Shown: positions 1 through 5,931, counted from the stretch's first letter. The stretch is DNA of 5,931 bases from Opitutaceae bacterium UBA4094 (GCA_002382525.1 DFYA01000154.1:28151-34081); one strand, 5' to 3'. Translations and numbers: made by a program. The notes: generated from the letters alone by a model not told the origin.

Positions 1-947
1 TCGGACAAGGTCCACAATAGCCGCTCCACGTCGTGGCTGTCTTTTGCGATCAGGATCTCGGTGCCCGGAGTAAAGAACGCGTCGAGGCCCTCCCACTCGT
101 CGCTGATGATCGGCGTGCCGCAAGCGGCGGCTTCGAACAACCGCACGCTAGGCGAATACCCGGCGGCAATCATGTCGGCGCGCGTGAGGTTGAGGGTGAA
201 ACGTTGACGGTTGTAGAATCGGCGGTGGCCGGCGGGCGGCAGGTGCTCGATGCGCTCCACGTTGCCTGGCCAAATGATGTCCTCAGGATATTGCGAGCCG
301 GCGACGACGAACCGACGCGCCGGCAGATCCATCGCCGGCTCCATCAGCAGGCGCTCGAGTCCGGGCTGCCGGTCCATGCTGTAAGTGCCGAGATAGCCGA
401 GGTCCCATTGCGGCTTGCGCGCCTCGGGATAATACGCGGACGGATCCACCGAGCAGTAGAGCGGACGCGCGGCGGGCGAGCCCCACTCCTTCTCCAATTG
501 CCGAAGGATCGGGCCGCCCGTGAACGACAGATACACCTGATAACGCGGAATCAGCGCGGCCGAGATGTAACCGGCATTGCCGTCGCGCAACTTCGCCAGC
601 GTCACCGGCGTATCGATGTCGTAGAACGCCGTCACGCCCGAGGCGTTCGCGATCACCCACTCTCCCACCACGATGCCGTCCGGCACGTAGGAACCCACGA
701 TGACTGCGTCGGCCGTGCGCACCTCGTCGAGGAAACGGGGAAGCTCGTCCAGGCTCGCATACAGGCTGAGACGCGCGCCCGGCAATTCGTTCAAATCGCG
801 ATTTTTCGCATACCACGGCACGTCGCGTTCGACGAAGTGCACGTCGTGGCCGCGCCGCACGAGTTCACGCACCAGCCCGCGATAGGTCGTCGCGTGGCCG
901 TTGCCCCACGAGGACGTGAGGGAGAGACCGAAGATCACAATTTTCAT
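1..947 (-). CDS. CgeB-like GT-B glycosyltransferase, third of three in tandem (3' end beyond window)
   Basis: This frame is open from an ATG at 947 to the left edge, giving 315 residues with no stop, so the C-terminus is missing. The likely role is transfer of a sugar from a nucleotide donor to a growing glycan in the cytoplasm; donor and acceptor are unknown. The N-terminus begins directly with a Rossmann strand (MKIVIFGLSL). A segment around residues 12-40 (SSWGNGHATTYRG, then RRGHDVHFVERD) is shared with the two upstream glycosyltransferases. The C-terminal donor-site region is at residues 266-300 (PSVRLFEAAACGTPIISDEW, then EG, then a PGTEILIAKD stretch), typical of Glyco_trans_1_2 (CgeB-type, COG4641-like) proteins. 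The start overlaps the preceding stop as TGATG, with one shared base. A GGAGG lies 10 bases upstream (962-958), which supports this start and translational coupling. The family call is strong; the substrate is open. Confidence 0.88.
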   Translation of the reverse strand, partial: MKIVIFGLSLTSSWGNGHATTYRGLVRELVRRGHDVHFVERDVPWYAKNRDLNELPGARLSLYASLDELPRFLDEVRTADAVIVGSYVPDGIVVGEWVIANASGVTAFYDIDTPVTLAKLRDGNAGYISAALIPRYQVYLSFTGGPILRQLEKEWGSPAARPLYCSVDPSAYYPEARKPQWDLGYLGTYSMDRQPGLERLLMEPAMDLPARRFVVAGSQYPEDIIWPGNVERIEHLPPAGHRRFYNRQRFTLNLTRADMIAAGYSPSVRLFEAAACGTPIISDEWEGLDAFFTPGTEILIAKDSHDVERLLWTLS

Positions 948-2062
948 CAGACGCGCGCCTCCATCGGTTGGGATTTCCAGGCGTCACGGCCTTCAAGCAA
1001 CTCTTCGAGCTGAATGACGCGGTGTGCATACGTATGTTCGCTTTGGATACGCTTCATCGCCGCATCGCCGATCTCGCGGCAAAGCTCGGGCGTGAGCGAC
1101 TCCAGGTGCGAGGCGACTTCGTCGCCATCGTTGGCGACCAGCACTTCGTCGCCTGGATCGAGGAACATCTCGATGCCTTCCCAGGCGTCGGTGATGAGGC
1201 ACGCGCCCGCGCCGGCAGCCTCGAAGATGCGCGCGGGCGGGTAAAACCCGTAACGCGCCATGCTCTCGCGGTTGATGTTGAGCACCGCCGAGGGCGTGGA
1301 GTTGAAGGCGTTGTGGTCGCGGGTGAAGACGTGGCCGGCGTAGGCGATGTTGGCCGGCAGGGGCCGGTCGCCCCACCCGCTTCCGCCGAGCAGGAATTTG
1401 CAGGAGGGCAACGCCGCCGCGACGTCGATGAATAACTCGTCCACGCGTCGTTCGCGGTCGGGCACGCGGTTGCCGAGGAACGCAAGGTCGCACTGAAAAC
1501 GCGACTCCGCCGAGACCGGGAAATGCACGCGGGGATCGAGTGCGTTATAAATGGGCACGCAGCGCGCCGCTCCGAACGATTCGTAGGCATCGATCACCGG
1601 CTCGCCGCCGCCGTTGGTCAGGATGAGGTCGTAGTGCGGCACCAATACACGGAAAGGGTCGTCGGCGTCGGCGCCGAGGCGGTCGAGGGTCGCGGGCGCG
1701 TCCACATCCCAAAACACCACGGTGTTGCGCGGGCTCTTCAGCTCCAGCACGGCGGCTTCAAGCAACTCGTCGTAAACGCCCACTCCACTCGCCTTGACAA
1801 TGAGGTCGGCGTCGCGCGCCTGTTGCACGATGGAGAGCACCGCGTCGGAGGAGTTGGCCGCATACACCACGACGTTGGCCCAGTCCGGATCGGGCATGTC
1901 GCGGTGCGCCTGACGATCGTAGGCGTCGGGTTCGTAGAAGGTGACGTGGTGTCCGCGCTCGGCGAGCGCGCGAAGGATGCCGCGGTAGTAAGTGGCGGCT
2001 CCGTTCCAGTAGGCGGAGACGAGGCTGGATCCGAAGAAGGCGATGTTAAGATGGCTTTTCAT
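947..2062 (-). CDS. CgeB-like GT-B glycosyltransferase, second of three in tandem
   Basis: This is a complete 371-residue protein, a normal size for a single-unit GT-B glycosyltransferase, with no signal peptide or membrane segment visible. The N-terminal Rossmann half opens with NIAFFGSSLVSAYWNGAATY (residues 6-25), followed by AERGHHVTFYEPDAYDRQ, a motif set I associate with CgeB/COG4641 glycosyltransferases. The C-terminal half holds the predicted nucleotide-sugar site at residues 276-310 (ARIFEAAGAGACLITDAWEG, then DPGDEVLVAND), matching Glyco_trans_1_2. It ends in a helical HTYAHRVIQLEELLE segment that is echoed in the upstream paralogue. The start ATG (2062-2060) overlaps the preceding stop by 4 bases (ATGA). 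No Shine-Dalgarno is visible before it, so it probably depends on coupling. The paralogy suggests a tandem duplication with changed specificity. Donor and acceptor cannot be read from sequence. Confidence 0.92.
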   Translation of the reverse strand: MKSHLNIAFFGSSLVSAYWNGAATYYRGILRALAERGHHVTFYEPDAYDRQAHRDMPDPDWANVVVYAANSSDAVLSIVQQARDADLIVKASGVGVYDELLEAAVLELKSPRNTVVFWDVDAPATLDRLGADADDPFRVLVPHYDLILTNGGGEPVIDAYESFGAARCVPIYNALDPRVHFPVSAESRFQCDLAFLGNRVPDRERRVDELFIDVAAALPSCKFLLGGSGWGDRPLPANIAYAGHVFTRDHNAFNSTPSAVLNINRESMARYGFYPPARIFEAAGAGACLITDAWEGIEMFLDPGDEVLVANDGDEVASHLESLTPELCREIGDAAMKRIQSEHTYAHRVIQLEELLEGRDAWKSQPMEARV

Positions 2063-3237
2063 AGTGAAGAATCAAAGGAGGCATTGGACGGAGCGACCCA
2101 CGTCGGCTGGGCCGGTTCGTCGGTTTTACGGCGAGATTTCCGCACGCGTTTCGGAGGCGCGATGTCGGCGAAAATCTCCAGGAGTTCGTCCGTGCGATGA
2201 GCGCAGGTATGGCGCGTCTGAATGGTCTTCAACCCGCTGCGCGCCATCCGGCGGCGCAGGTCGGAGCAGCCCAGCAGCTGTTCCAGTTGCTCGGTCATTT
2301 CCTTGCCGCATTTCGCGCGGGAATAATCGCCCGCAGCGAACAAGCCTTCGGCGTCCTGCCAAGGCGAACACACCATCGGAATGCCGCAGGCGAGCGCCTC
2401 GAAAGGCCGGATTGTCGGGATGCCGGGCAGCGCCTTCACATAGGGGCGACGAGGCACGTTCACGGTGACCGTGAACCGGGAATACATCGCCGGCACCTCG
2501 AAGTTGGGCAACCACCCGCCGTATTCGATCCCGGCGTCGGCCAGCGCGGTGCGTGCGTGGTCCGGATAACGCACGCCGTAAACGCGCGCCTTCAGGCCGA
2601 GCGCCTTCACCGGCTCGATGAGGAACTCGTTGAGCTCCGCCGTGCGCTCCTCGTTGCCCCAGTTGCCGATCCACACGAGATCGCCGTCGGTGCGTTTTGC
2701 TTCCAACGGACGAAACTGGCGCGTGTCGGCCGCTTCGTGCCAGGTCCAGGCTCTCTGCGCGAAGCCTTCGGAGAGATAGAGGTCGCGCAAGACGCGTCCA
2801 TATGCGAGCACGCCGTCGTAGTGGGAAAGATCATACGTCTCGAACGCCTCCGGATCGGTGACGAGGCGATGGTGCGTGTCGTGAAACAACGCGACAAACG
2901 ACCCGCGACGCCGCGCCCGCCCGATGCGGCGCACGAGTTCGGGGTCGTTCCATTCGTGCACGATCACCAAGTCCGCGTCGGCGAGCGTTTCGTTGGCGTC
3001 GAAACGCGACAGATCATAGCAGATGCTTTCCAGCATCGGATAAGCTTCGTGAAAGCGTTTTACCGGTCCGTCGCCGTGTTTGATCCGCAGGTTGCTCAAG
3101 CTCCATCCGTCCGCCGGTTCGTAAATTTTCACGTCGTGACCGCGCTCGATCAGCTCCGTCGCGATGCCCCGAAGAAAGTGGGCGGTGCCATGATTCCAGT
3201 CCGACAAAAGCGAATGATAAAAAAGACGGATTTTCAT
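2059..3237 (-). CDS. CgeB-like GT-B glycosyltransferase, first of three in tandem, diverged donor-site motif
   Basis: The protein has 392 residues from the chosen ATG at 3237. This start begins with MKIRLFYHSLLSDWNHGTAH, which aligns residue for residue with the starts of the two downstream glycosyltransferases. The frame stays open to an ATG at 3330, but those 31 extra residues are Arg/Pro-rich and unlike the family. No Shine-Dalgarno is seen at either start. The predicted donor-site helix is at residues 277-300 (RPFEALACGIPMVCSPWQDA, then EGLF). Here WQD replaces the WEG of both paralogues, and the following strand (GDYSRAKCGKEM) lacks their G-x-E-[IV]-L-[IV]-A pattern. The C-terminal helix (residues about 338-357, with HTCAHRTDELLEIF) is conserved. 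After it comes a basic, probably disordered tail, residues about 361-392 (KRVRKSRRKTDEP and onward). The stop overlaps the next start (ATGA). A role in sugar transfer is likely; the altered motif suggests a different donor from its neighbours. Confidence 0.88.
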   Translation of the reverse strand: MKIRLFYHSLLSDWNHGTAHFLRGIATELIERGHDVKIYEPADGWSLSNLRIKHGDGPVKRFHEAYPMLESICYDLSRFDANETLADADLVIVHEWNDPELVRRIGRARRRGSFVALFHDTHHRLVTDPEAFETYDLSHYDGVLAYGRVLRDLYLSEGFAQRAWTWHEAADTRQFRPLEAKRTDGDLVWIGNWGNEERTAELNEFLIEPVKALGLKARVYGVRYPDHARTALADAGIEYGGWLPNFEVPAMYSRFTVTVNVPRRPYVKALPGIPTIRPFEALACGIPMVCSPWQDAEGLFAAGDYSRAKCGKEMTEQLEQLLGCSDLRRRMARSGLKTIQTRHTCAHRTDELLEIFADIAPPKRVRKSRRKTDEPAQPTWVAPSNASFDSSL

Positions 3238-3280
3238 GGATTGGCGGGGGGCGAATAGCCGGACAGGTATCGATCGTCCT

Positions 3281-3385
3281 TCACCGACGCGCGCGGGTCG
3301 CTTTGGGCGGCGGTGCGGACAATCGCTCATGCGGACGCACGGTCCGCGACGCGGCGACGCCCGCCGCCTGATCGATGGCCTTCAT
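3281..3385 (-). CDS. possible 34-codon ORF coupled to the RfbE-like epimerase gene
   Basis: A short frame starts at ATG 3385-3383, overlapping the stop of the RfbE-like gene as ATGA, and ends with TGA at 3283-3281. It encodes a basic peptide starting MKAIDQAAGVAASRTVRPHE and ending in PPPKATRARR. No domain, signal peptide or membrane segment is recognisable. The ATGA arrangement is the same one used by the confident genes here, and the ORF would carry ribosomes to within 43 bases of the next start. Against it are the short length, an Arg/Ala/Pro composition that any frame of GC-rich DNA can give, and no recognised homologue. It may be chance or a small coupling ORF with no functional peptide. 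Confidence 0.2.
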   Translation of the reverse strand: MKAIDQAAGVAASRTVRPHERLSAPPPKATRARR

Positions 3386-4488
3386 GCGACGCGGGCTGCG
3401 GATGCGAATTCGGGTCGGTCGTTGAACGCGGGTTCCGGGGCGGGAGCGTCCGAGGGATTCGCGCGAGCCGGGGCGGACTCGGCGAGCCAGCGATAAAGCC
3501 GCGTGACGCCCTCGCGCACGCCGACTTTGGGCGACCATCCGGAGGCCCGGACGAATCGCGAGATGTCGGAGACGTAGTAACGTTGGTCCGCCGAGCGCCA
3601 CTTCGCGAACTCGAGCTTCGGCGCGGCGCCGTTGAGTTCCTCGATGAGGCTCACGAGCTCGAGCAGACTGGTGGTGCGTTGCGGGCCGCCGCCGATGTTG
3701 AACGCGCGACCGCGGAGCGAATCCATGCGGCGTTGCGCGAGTTGCAACGCATCGACGAGGTCGTCCACGTAAAGCACATCGCGCACCTGGCAACCGTCGC
3801 CATACAAGGTGATCGGCCGGCCCGTCAGCGCGCACGACAGGAAATGGGCGACCCAGCCCTGGTCTTCGTTGCCGCATTGGTGCGGGCCGTAAACGCAGCT
3901 CATGCGGAAGACCGTCGCGGACAACCCGTAGGTCTGCGCGTAATCGAGCACGTATTGATCGGCGGCGCCTTTCGAGCAGCCATAGGGGCCTTGGAAATCC
4001 CGCGCGTGTTCCTCGCCAAAGCCGGCGCGACGCTCCGGATCGATCGGCAGGTAACGCCCGCCGATCGTGGTGAGCGCGACGTCGTCGAGGTGGCCGTAAA
4101 CTTTATTGGTCGAGGTAAACACGAGGCCCGGTCGATCGGCGCATTGGCGGATCGCCTCCAGAAGGTTGAGCGTGCCGCGCGCGTTGATTTCGAAATCCTC
4201 GACCGGATCTTTCAAACTCGTGGTCACCGCGACTTGCGCGGCGAAGTGGAACACCTGCGACGCGTCCCGCACGGCCGCATGCACGTCCTCGGGATCGCGG
4301 ATGTCGGCCTGCATGAAGTGCAGGCGCGAACCGTGTCTCTCGTATAACCAATCGAGGTTCCGCTCGACGCCGGGACGCGAGAGGTTGTCGAAGATCCGCA
4401 CGCGCCGGCCCTCGGACAGAAGCCGGTCGGCGAGATTTGTCCCGATGAAGCCGGCTCCGCCCGTGATGAGTGTGAGCGTTTCGCTCAT
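3382..4488 (-). CDS. CDP-paratose/CDP-tyvelose 2-epimerase family protein (RfbE-like, extended SDR)
   Basis: The protein has 368 residues. The family's characterised member interconverts CDP-paratose and CDP-tyvelose by C2 epimerisation, using tightly bound NAD, in the cytoplasm. Seen in the sequence: the NAD-binding G-x-x-G-x-x-G (GGAGFIG, residues 10-16), FDNLSRPGVERNLDWL (33-48), and HFAAQVAVTTSLKDP (81-95). These are followed by STNKVYG (126-132) carrying the Ser/Thr of the active site, PYGCSKGAADQYVLDYA (168-184) carrying the catalytic Tyr169 and Lys173, and EDQGWV (208-213). FDNLSR, STNKVYG and YGCSKGAADQY together are, from memory, diagnostic of RfbE rather than GalE or GDP-mannose dehydratase. 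The start at 4488 is set by the Rossmann strand, a GAGGG 8 bases upstream (4501-4497) and the ATGA overlap with the preceding gene; the frame is open further upstream but that part is antifamily sequence. Residues about 338-368 form an Ala/Pro-rich tail beyond the usual family end. The family is secure. The CDP-sugar substrate is less so, because no dideoxysugar synthesis genes are in view. Confidence 0.9.
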   Translation of the reverse strand: MSETLTLITGGAGFIGTNLADRLLSEGRRVRIFDNLSRPGVERNLDWLYERHGSRLHFMQADIRDPEDVHAAVRDASQVFHFAAQVAVTTSLKDPVEDFEINARGTLNLLEAIRQCADRPGLVFTSTNKVYGHLDDVALTTIGGRYLPIDPERRAGFGEEHARDFQGPYGCSKGAADQYVLDYAQTYGLSATVFRMSCVYGPHQCGNEDQGWVAHFLSCALTGRPITLYGDGCQVRDVLYVDDLVDALQLAQRRMDSLRGRAFNIGGGPQRTTSLLELVSLIEELNGAAPKLEFAKWRSADQRYYVSDISRFVRASGWSPKVGVREGVTRLYRWLAESAPARANPSDAPAPEPAFNDRPEFASAARVA

Positions 4489-5603
4489 ACGGCCAGCCCT
4501 CGGGAAGCGAGTTCTTCGTGCGCTTCGTCCCCGCGATGAGTCGCGATCTGCCCGTCGAGCCAGCCGGCCAGTTCCACAAGCCCGTCGTCGAAAGCCACCT
4601 GGGGCGCGTAGCCGAGGACGCTGCGCGCGCGCGCAATGTCGGCGTAACAATGCCGGATGTCGCCCACCCGATAACGCTGCGTTATTTCCGCGTCGATGTG
4701 CTCCTTGTCGAGGAGCCGCCCGAGCCGGTCGGCGACCTCGCAAATGGTGAAATGTTGGCCGCTCCCGATGTTGAACACCTGATCGGCGGCTTCGGGAACT
4801 TCGACCGCGAGGCGGCAGGCCTGGGCGATGTCGCGCACGTTGACGAAGTCCCGCTGCTGTGCGCCGTCCTCGAAGATCGACGGCGAGAGATTGTTGAGCA
4901 GGCGCGACGCAAAAATCGCCAGCACGCCGGTGTAGGGGTTGGAGAGCGCCTGGCGCGGACCGTAAACGTTGAAGAAACGCAGCGCCACCGTGGGGATCTT
5001 GTAGGCCTTGCCGACAAGCAGGCACATGCGTTCCTGGTCGAACTTGGACAATGCATAGATCGAGGACGGCGCGGACTCCTTGGTCTCCGGCGTCGCCACC
5101 GGGCGCAGCACCTCGCCGTCCGGCGCACGCAGCTCCCAAGCGTGTTCCTGCAACTGCTTCAAGTCGCGCGGCTGACCCGGAATCCGCCGACCGGCCAGGT
5201 CGCGATAAAGGCCTTCACCGTAGATGCTCATGCTGGACGCGACGACCAGACGCTCCACCGGGTTCTCGACCAAGGCCTCCAGGAGGACCGAGGTCGCTTC
5301 GTTGTTCGCGCGCGTGTAGTCGCAAAGTTGATACATGCTCTGGCCCACGCCCACCCGCGCGGCGAGGTGATACACCGCGTCCACCCCGTCCAGCGCGGCG
5401 TCCACCGCGTCGGGGTCCTCGACATGGCCGACCATCAACTCGACCTCCGGGTCCAAATACGCCGGACGCGTCGGGTGTTCGCCATGGACTTGGGGACACA
5501 GCGAATCGAGCACCCTCACTTGATAACCGTGACGCAGAAGTTCATCCGCCAGATGAGAGCCGATAAACCCTGCCCCCCCGGTGATTAAGATTTTTTTGGA
5601 CAT
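4485..5603 (-). CDS. probable dTDP-L-rhamnose 4-epimerase (extended SDR, WbiB-like)
   Basis: This 372-residue extended SDR is the first gene of the cluster. The closest characterised activity I recognise is dTDP-L-rhamnose 4-epimerase (EC 5.1.3.25), which makes dTDP-6-deoxy-L-talose. Evidence: NAD-binding GGAGFIG (residues 9-15), LDSLCPQVHGEHPTRPAYLD (32-51), and AARVGVGQSMYQL (81-93). These are followed by SSMSIYGEG (123-131), the catalytic YALSK (Tyr183, Lys187), RFFNVYGPRQALSNPYTGVL (209-228), FEDGAQQRDFVNVRDIA (244-260) and RYRVGDIRHCYADI (310-323). The VHGE, GVGQSMY and SNPYTGV blocks separate it from GalE. An insert at 130-178 sits between the two active-site motifs, as in the family, but contains no cysteine. 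The start at 5603 is placed by the Rossmann strand. The frame is open to 5855, but that stretch covers a GC hairpin and overlaps the end of another frame. No Shine-Dalgarno precedes the ATG. The stop overlaps the next gene by 4 bases. Exact substrate is inferred from family. Confidence 0.9.
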   Translation of the reverse strand: MSKKILITGGAGFIGSHLADELLRHGYQVRVLDSLCPQVHGEHPTRPAYLDPEVELMVGHVEDPDAVDAALDGVDAVYHLAARVGVGQSMYQLCDYTRANNEATSVLLEALVENPVERLVVASSMSIYGEGLYRDLAGRRIPGQPRDLKQLQEHAWELRAPDGEVLRPVATPETKESAPSSIYALSKFDQERMCLLVGKAYKIPTVALRFFNVYGPRQALSNPYTGVLAIFASRLLNNLSPSIFEDGAQQRDFVNVRDIAQACRLAVEVPEAADQVFNIGSGQHFTICEVADRLGRLLDKEHIDAEITQRYRVGDIRHCYADIARARSVLGYAPQVAFDDGLVELAGWLDGQIATHRGDEAHEELASRGLAV

Positions 5604-5802
5604 AAAAGAGCGGCGCGTCTGCGGCGGGGTTGAATGAGAACGAATCGGCGAATCGAGGCTCCACAGCAGCGGCGGAACAGATGCTACCAACTCGCTTCCA
5701 AACCGCCCATCGGGCGGCCTGCGTTTCGGCCCGCTTAAAAACGCCAAGCGCCCGCTAGGTAAATCCCCGGGGGCACGCCCCCGGGTTTTCTCCCGCCTCC
5801 GG
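5604..5802 (-). promoter_or_regulatory. upstream leader of the sugar gene cluster, promoter not resolved
   Basis: This 199-base gap lies between the stop of the upstream frame and the start of the first epimerase, so a promoter for the cluster would be expected here. No convincing -35/-10 pair is visible on the minus strand. It contains the GC hairpin at 5766-5785, a smaller perfect hairpin at 5703-5717 (CCGCCC-ATC-GGGCGG), and a T-rich stretch in minus-strand reading near 5736-5741. A GGTAGC element at 5688-5683 resembles the core of the ops/JUMPstart antitermination site. The regulatory role is inferred from position only. Confidence 0.35.
5766..5785 (-). terminator. GC hairpin, likely terminator of the upstream gene
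   Basis: The stem CCCGGGGGC / GCCCCCGGG is perfect over 9 bp with a 2-base spacer, or 8 bp with a CACG tetraloop. It begins 17 bases after the minus-strand stop at 5803, the expected place for a terminator of that gene. The U-tract is better on the plus strand (TTTT at 5786-5789) than on the minus strand (GATTTA), so it may work in both directions or be weak for the minus strand. Strand is assigned from context; no plus-strand gene in the window would need it. Confidence 0.5.
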
Positions 5803-5931
5803 CTAACGTAGAGAAGCGGCGTTGTGGACCGCGCTGATCTGCCGAAGAGTTGCACCTTCGACCCACGAACCGCTAACCAAGGTGGCGACCGGGAACGCGG
5901 GCACGCCGGCTTGGTTATTGTTCAGCAAACT
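5803..5931 (-). CDS. C-terminal fragment of an unidentified protein (5' end beyond window)
   Basis: A minus-strand frame enters at the right edge and ends with TAG at 5805-5803, giving 42 residues that begin SLLNNNQAGVPAFPVATLVS and end in RQISAVHNAASLR. I do not recognise the family. The balanced composition, unlike the Arg/Pro-rich noise of shadow frames here, and the hairpin 17 bases past the stop support a real gene end. It may be an unrelated gene or an earlier member of the same locus; the hairpin between them suggests separate transcription. The fragment is too short to exclude a chance open frame. Confidence 0.4.
   Translation of the reverse strand, partial: SLLNNNQAGVPAFPVATLVSGSWVEGATLRQISAVHNAASLR

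Noticed and set aside
33..1013. Long plus-strand open frame across the left end
   Set aside because: It is antisense to the third glycosyltransferase gene. Its product is Arg/His/Val-rich with no recognisable domain, as expected from the complement of GC-rich coding DNA.
2074..2086. Strong plus-strand Shine-Dalgarno-like AAAGGAGG followed by a TTG
   Set aside because: The frame it would serve is short, antisense to the end of the first glycosyltransferase and stops soon after, so the match is probably chance.
2197..3258. Plus-strand open frame of 353 codons
   Set aside because: It lies opposite the first glycosyltransferase gene, which has clear family motifs. The plus-strand product has none and is an artefact of GC-rich codon use.
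4489..5139. N-terminal extension of the RfbE-like epimerase to an upstream ATG at 5139
   Set aside because: The added residues are the +1 reading of the rhamnose 4-epimerase gene and are Arg/Ala/Gly-rich. The family start coincides with the ATGA overlap at 4488.
3313..5588. Plus-strand open frames of 344 and 356 codons (3313-4347 and 4518-5588)
   Set aside because: Both are antisense to the two SDR epimerase genes, whose NAD-binding and catalytic motifs are intact. The antisense products show no domain.
5703..5717. CCGCCC-ATC-GGGCGG hairpin as a second terminator
   Set aside because: The stem has only 6 bp with a 3-base loop, and only TTT follows on the minus strand. It is too weak to call, and would block the cluster if it lay downstream of the promoter.
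5604..5855. N-terminal extension of the rhamnose 4-epimerase to 5855
   Set aside because: The family's Rossmann strand begins at the ATG at 5603. The extension crosses the GC hairpin and has no resemblance to SDR proteins.
1..5931. CRISPR array, tRNA, rRNA, transposase or insertion sequence ends
   Set aside because: On reading both strands I saw no regularly spaced repeats, tRNA-like cloverleaf, rRNA sequence, transposase-like protein or flanking terminal inverted repeats.

Overview
The window is GC-rich, bacterial-type DNA with every supported gene on the minus strand. Read in the direction of transcription (right to left), it holds the last codons of an unidentified upstream gene, a hairpin that may terminate it, a leader of about 200 bases, and then a tightly packed polysaccharide or glycoconjugate gene cluster. 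That cluster has two nucleotide-sugar epimerases of the extended SDR family followed by three glycosyltransferases, and the last of these runs off the left edge. The organism cannot be named from this sequence. High GC, inconsistent Shine-Dalgarno sequences and CgeB-like glycosyltransferases would fit a Verrucomicrobiota, Planctomycetota or myxobacterial type of genome, but this is a guess.

Right end (5604-5931): a minus-strand reading frame enters from the right edge and stops at 5803. About 17 bases beyond the stop is a perfect 9-bp GC hairpin. No convincing promoter can be read before the first cluster gene.

Epimerases (3382-5603): the first gene closely resembles dTDP-L-rhamnose 4-epimerases (dTDP-L-rhamnose to dTDP-6-deoxy-L-talose). 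The second carries the signature of the CDP-paratose/CDP-tyvelose 2-epimerase family (RfbE-like). They overlap by 4 bases (ATGA), so they are almost certainly co-translated.

Glycosyltransferases (1-3237): three consecutive GT-B proteins of the CgeB/Glyco_trans_1_2 type share a recognisable N-terminal motif and C-terminal donor-site region. They appear to be diverged tandem duplicates. The second and third follow their predecessors with 4-base and 1-base overlaps. A gap of 144 bases separates the epimerases from the first glycosyltransferase; it contains a possible 34-codon ORF that itself starts at an ATGA overlap.

Working model (inference): the epimerases supply one or two rare deoxysugar nucleotides, and the three related glycosyltransferases add these or other sugars in sequence to a surface glycan, O-antigen-like chain or glycosylated product. 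No polymerase, flippase or dideoxysugar synthesis gene lies in the window, so the final product cannot be named.
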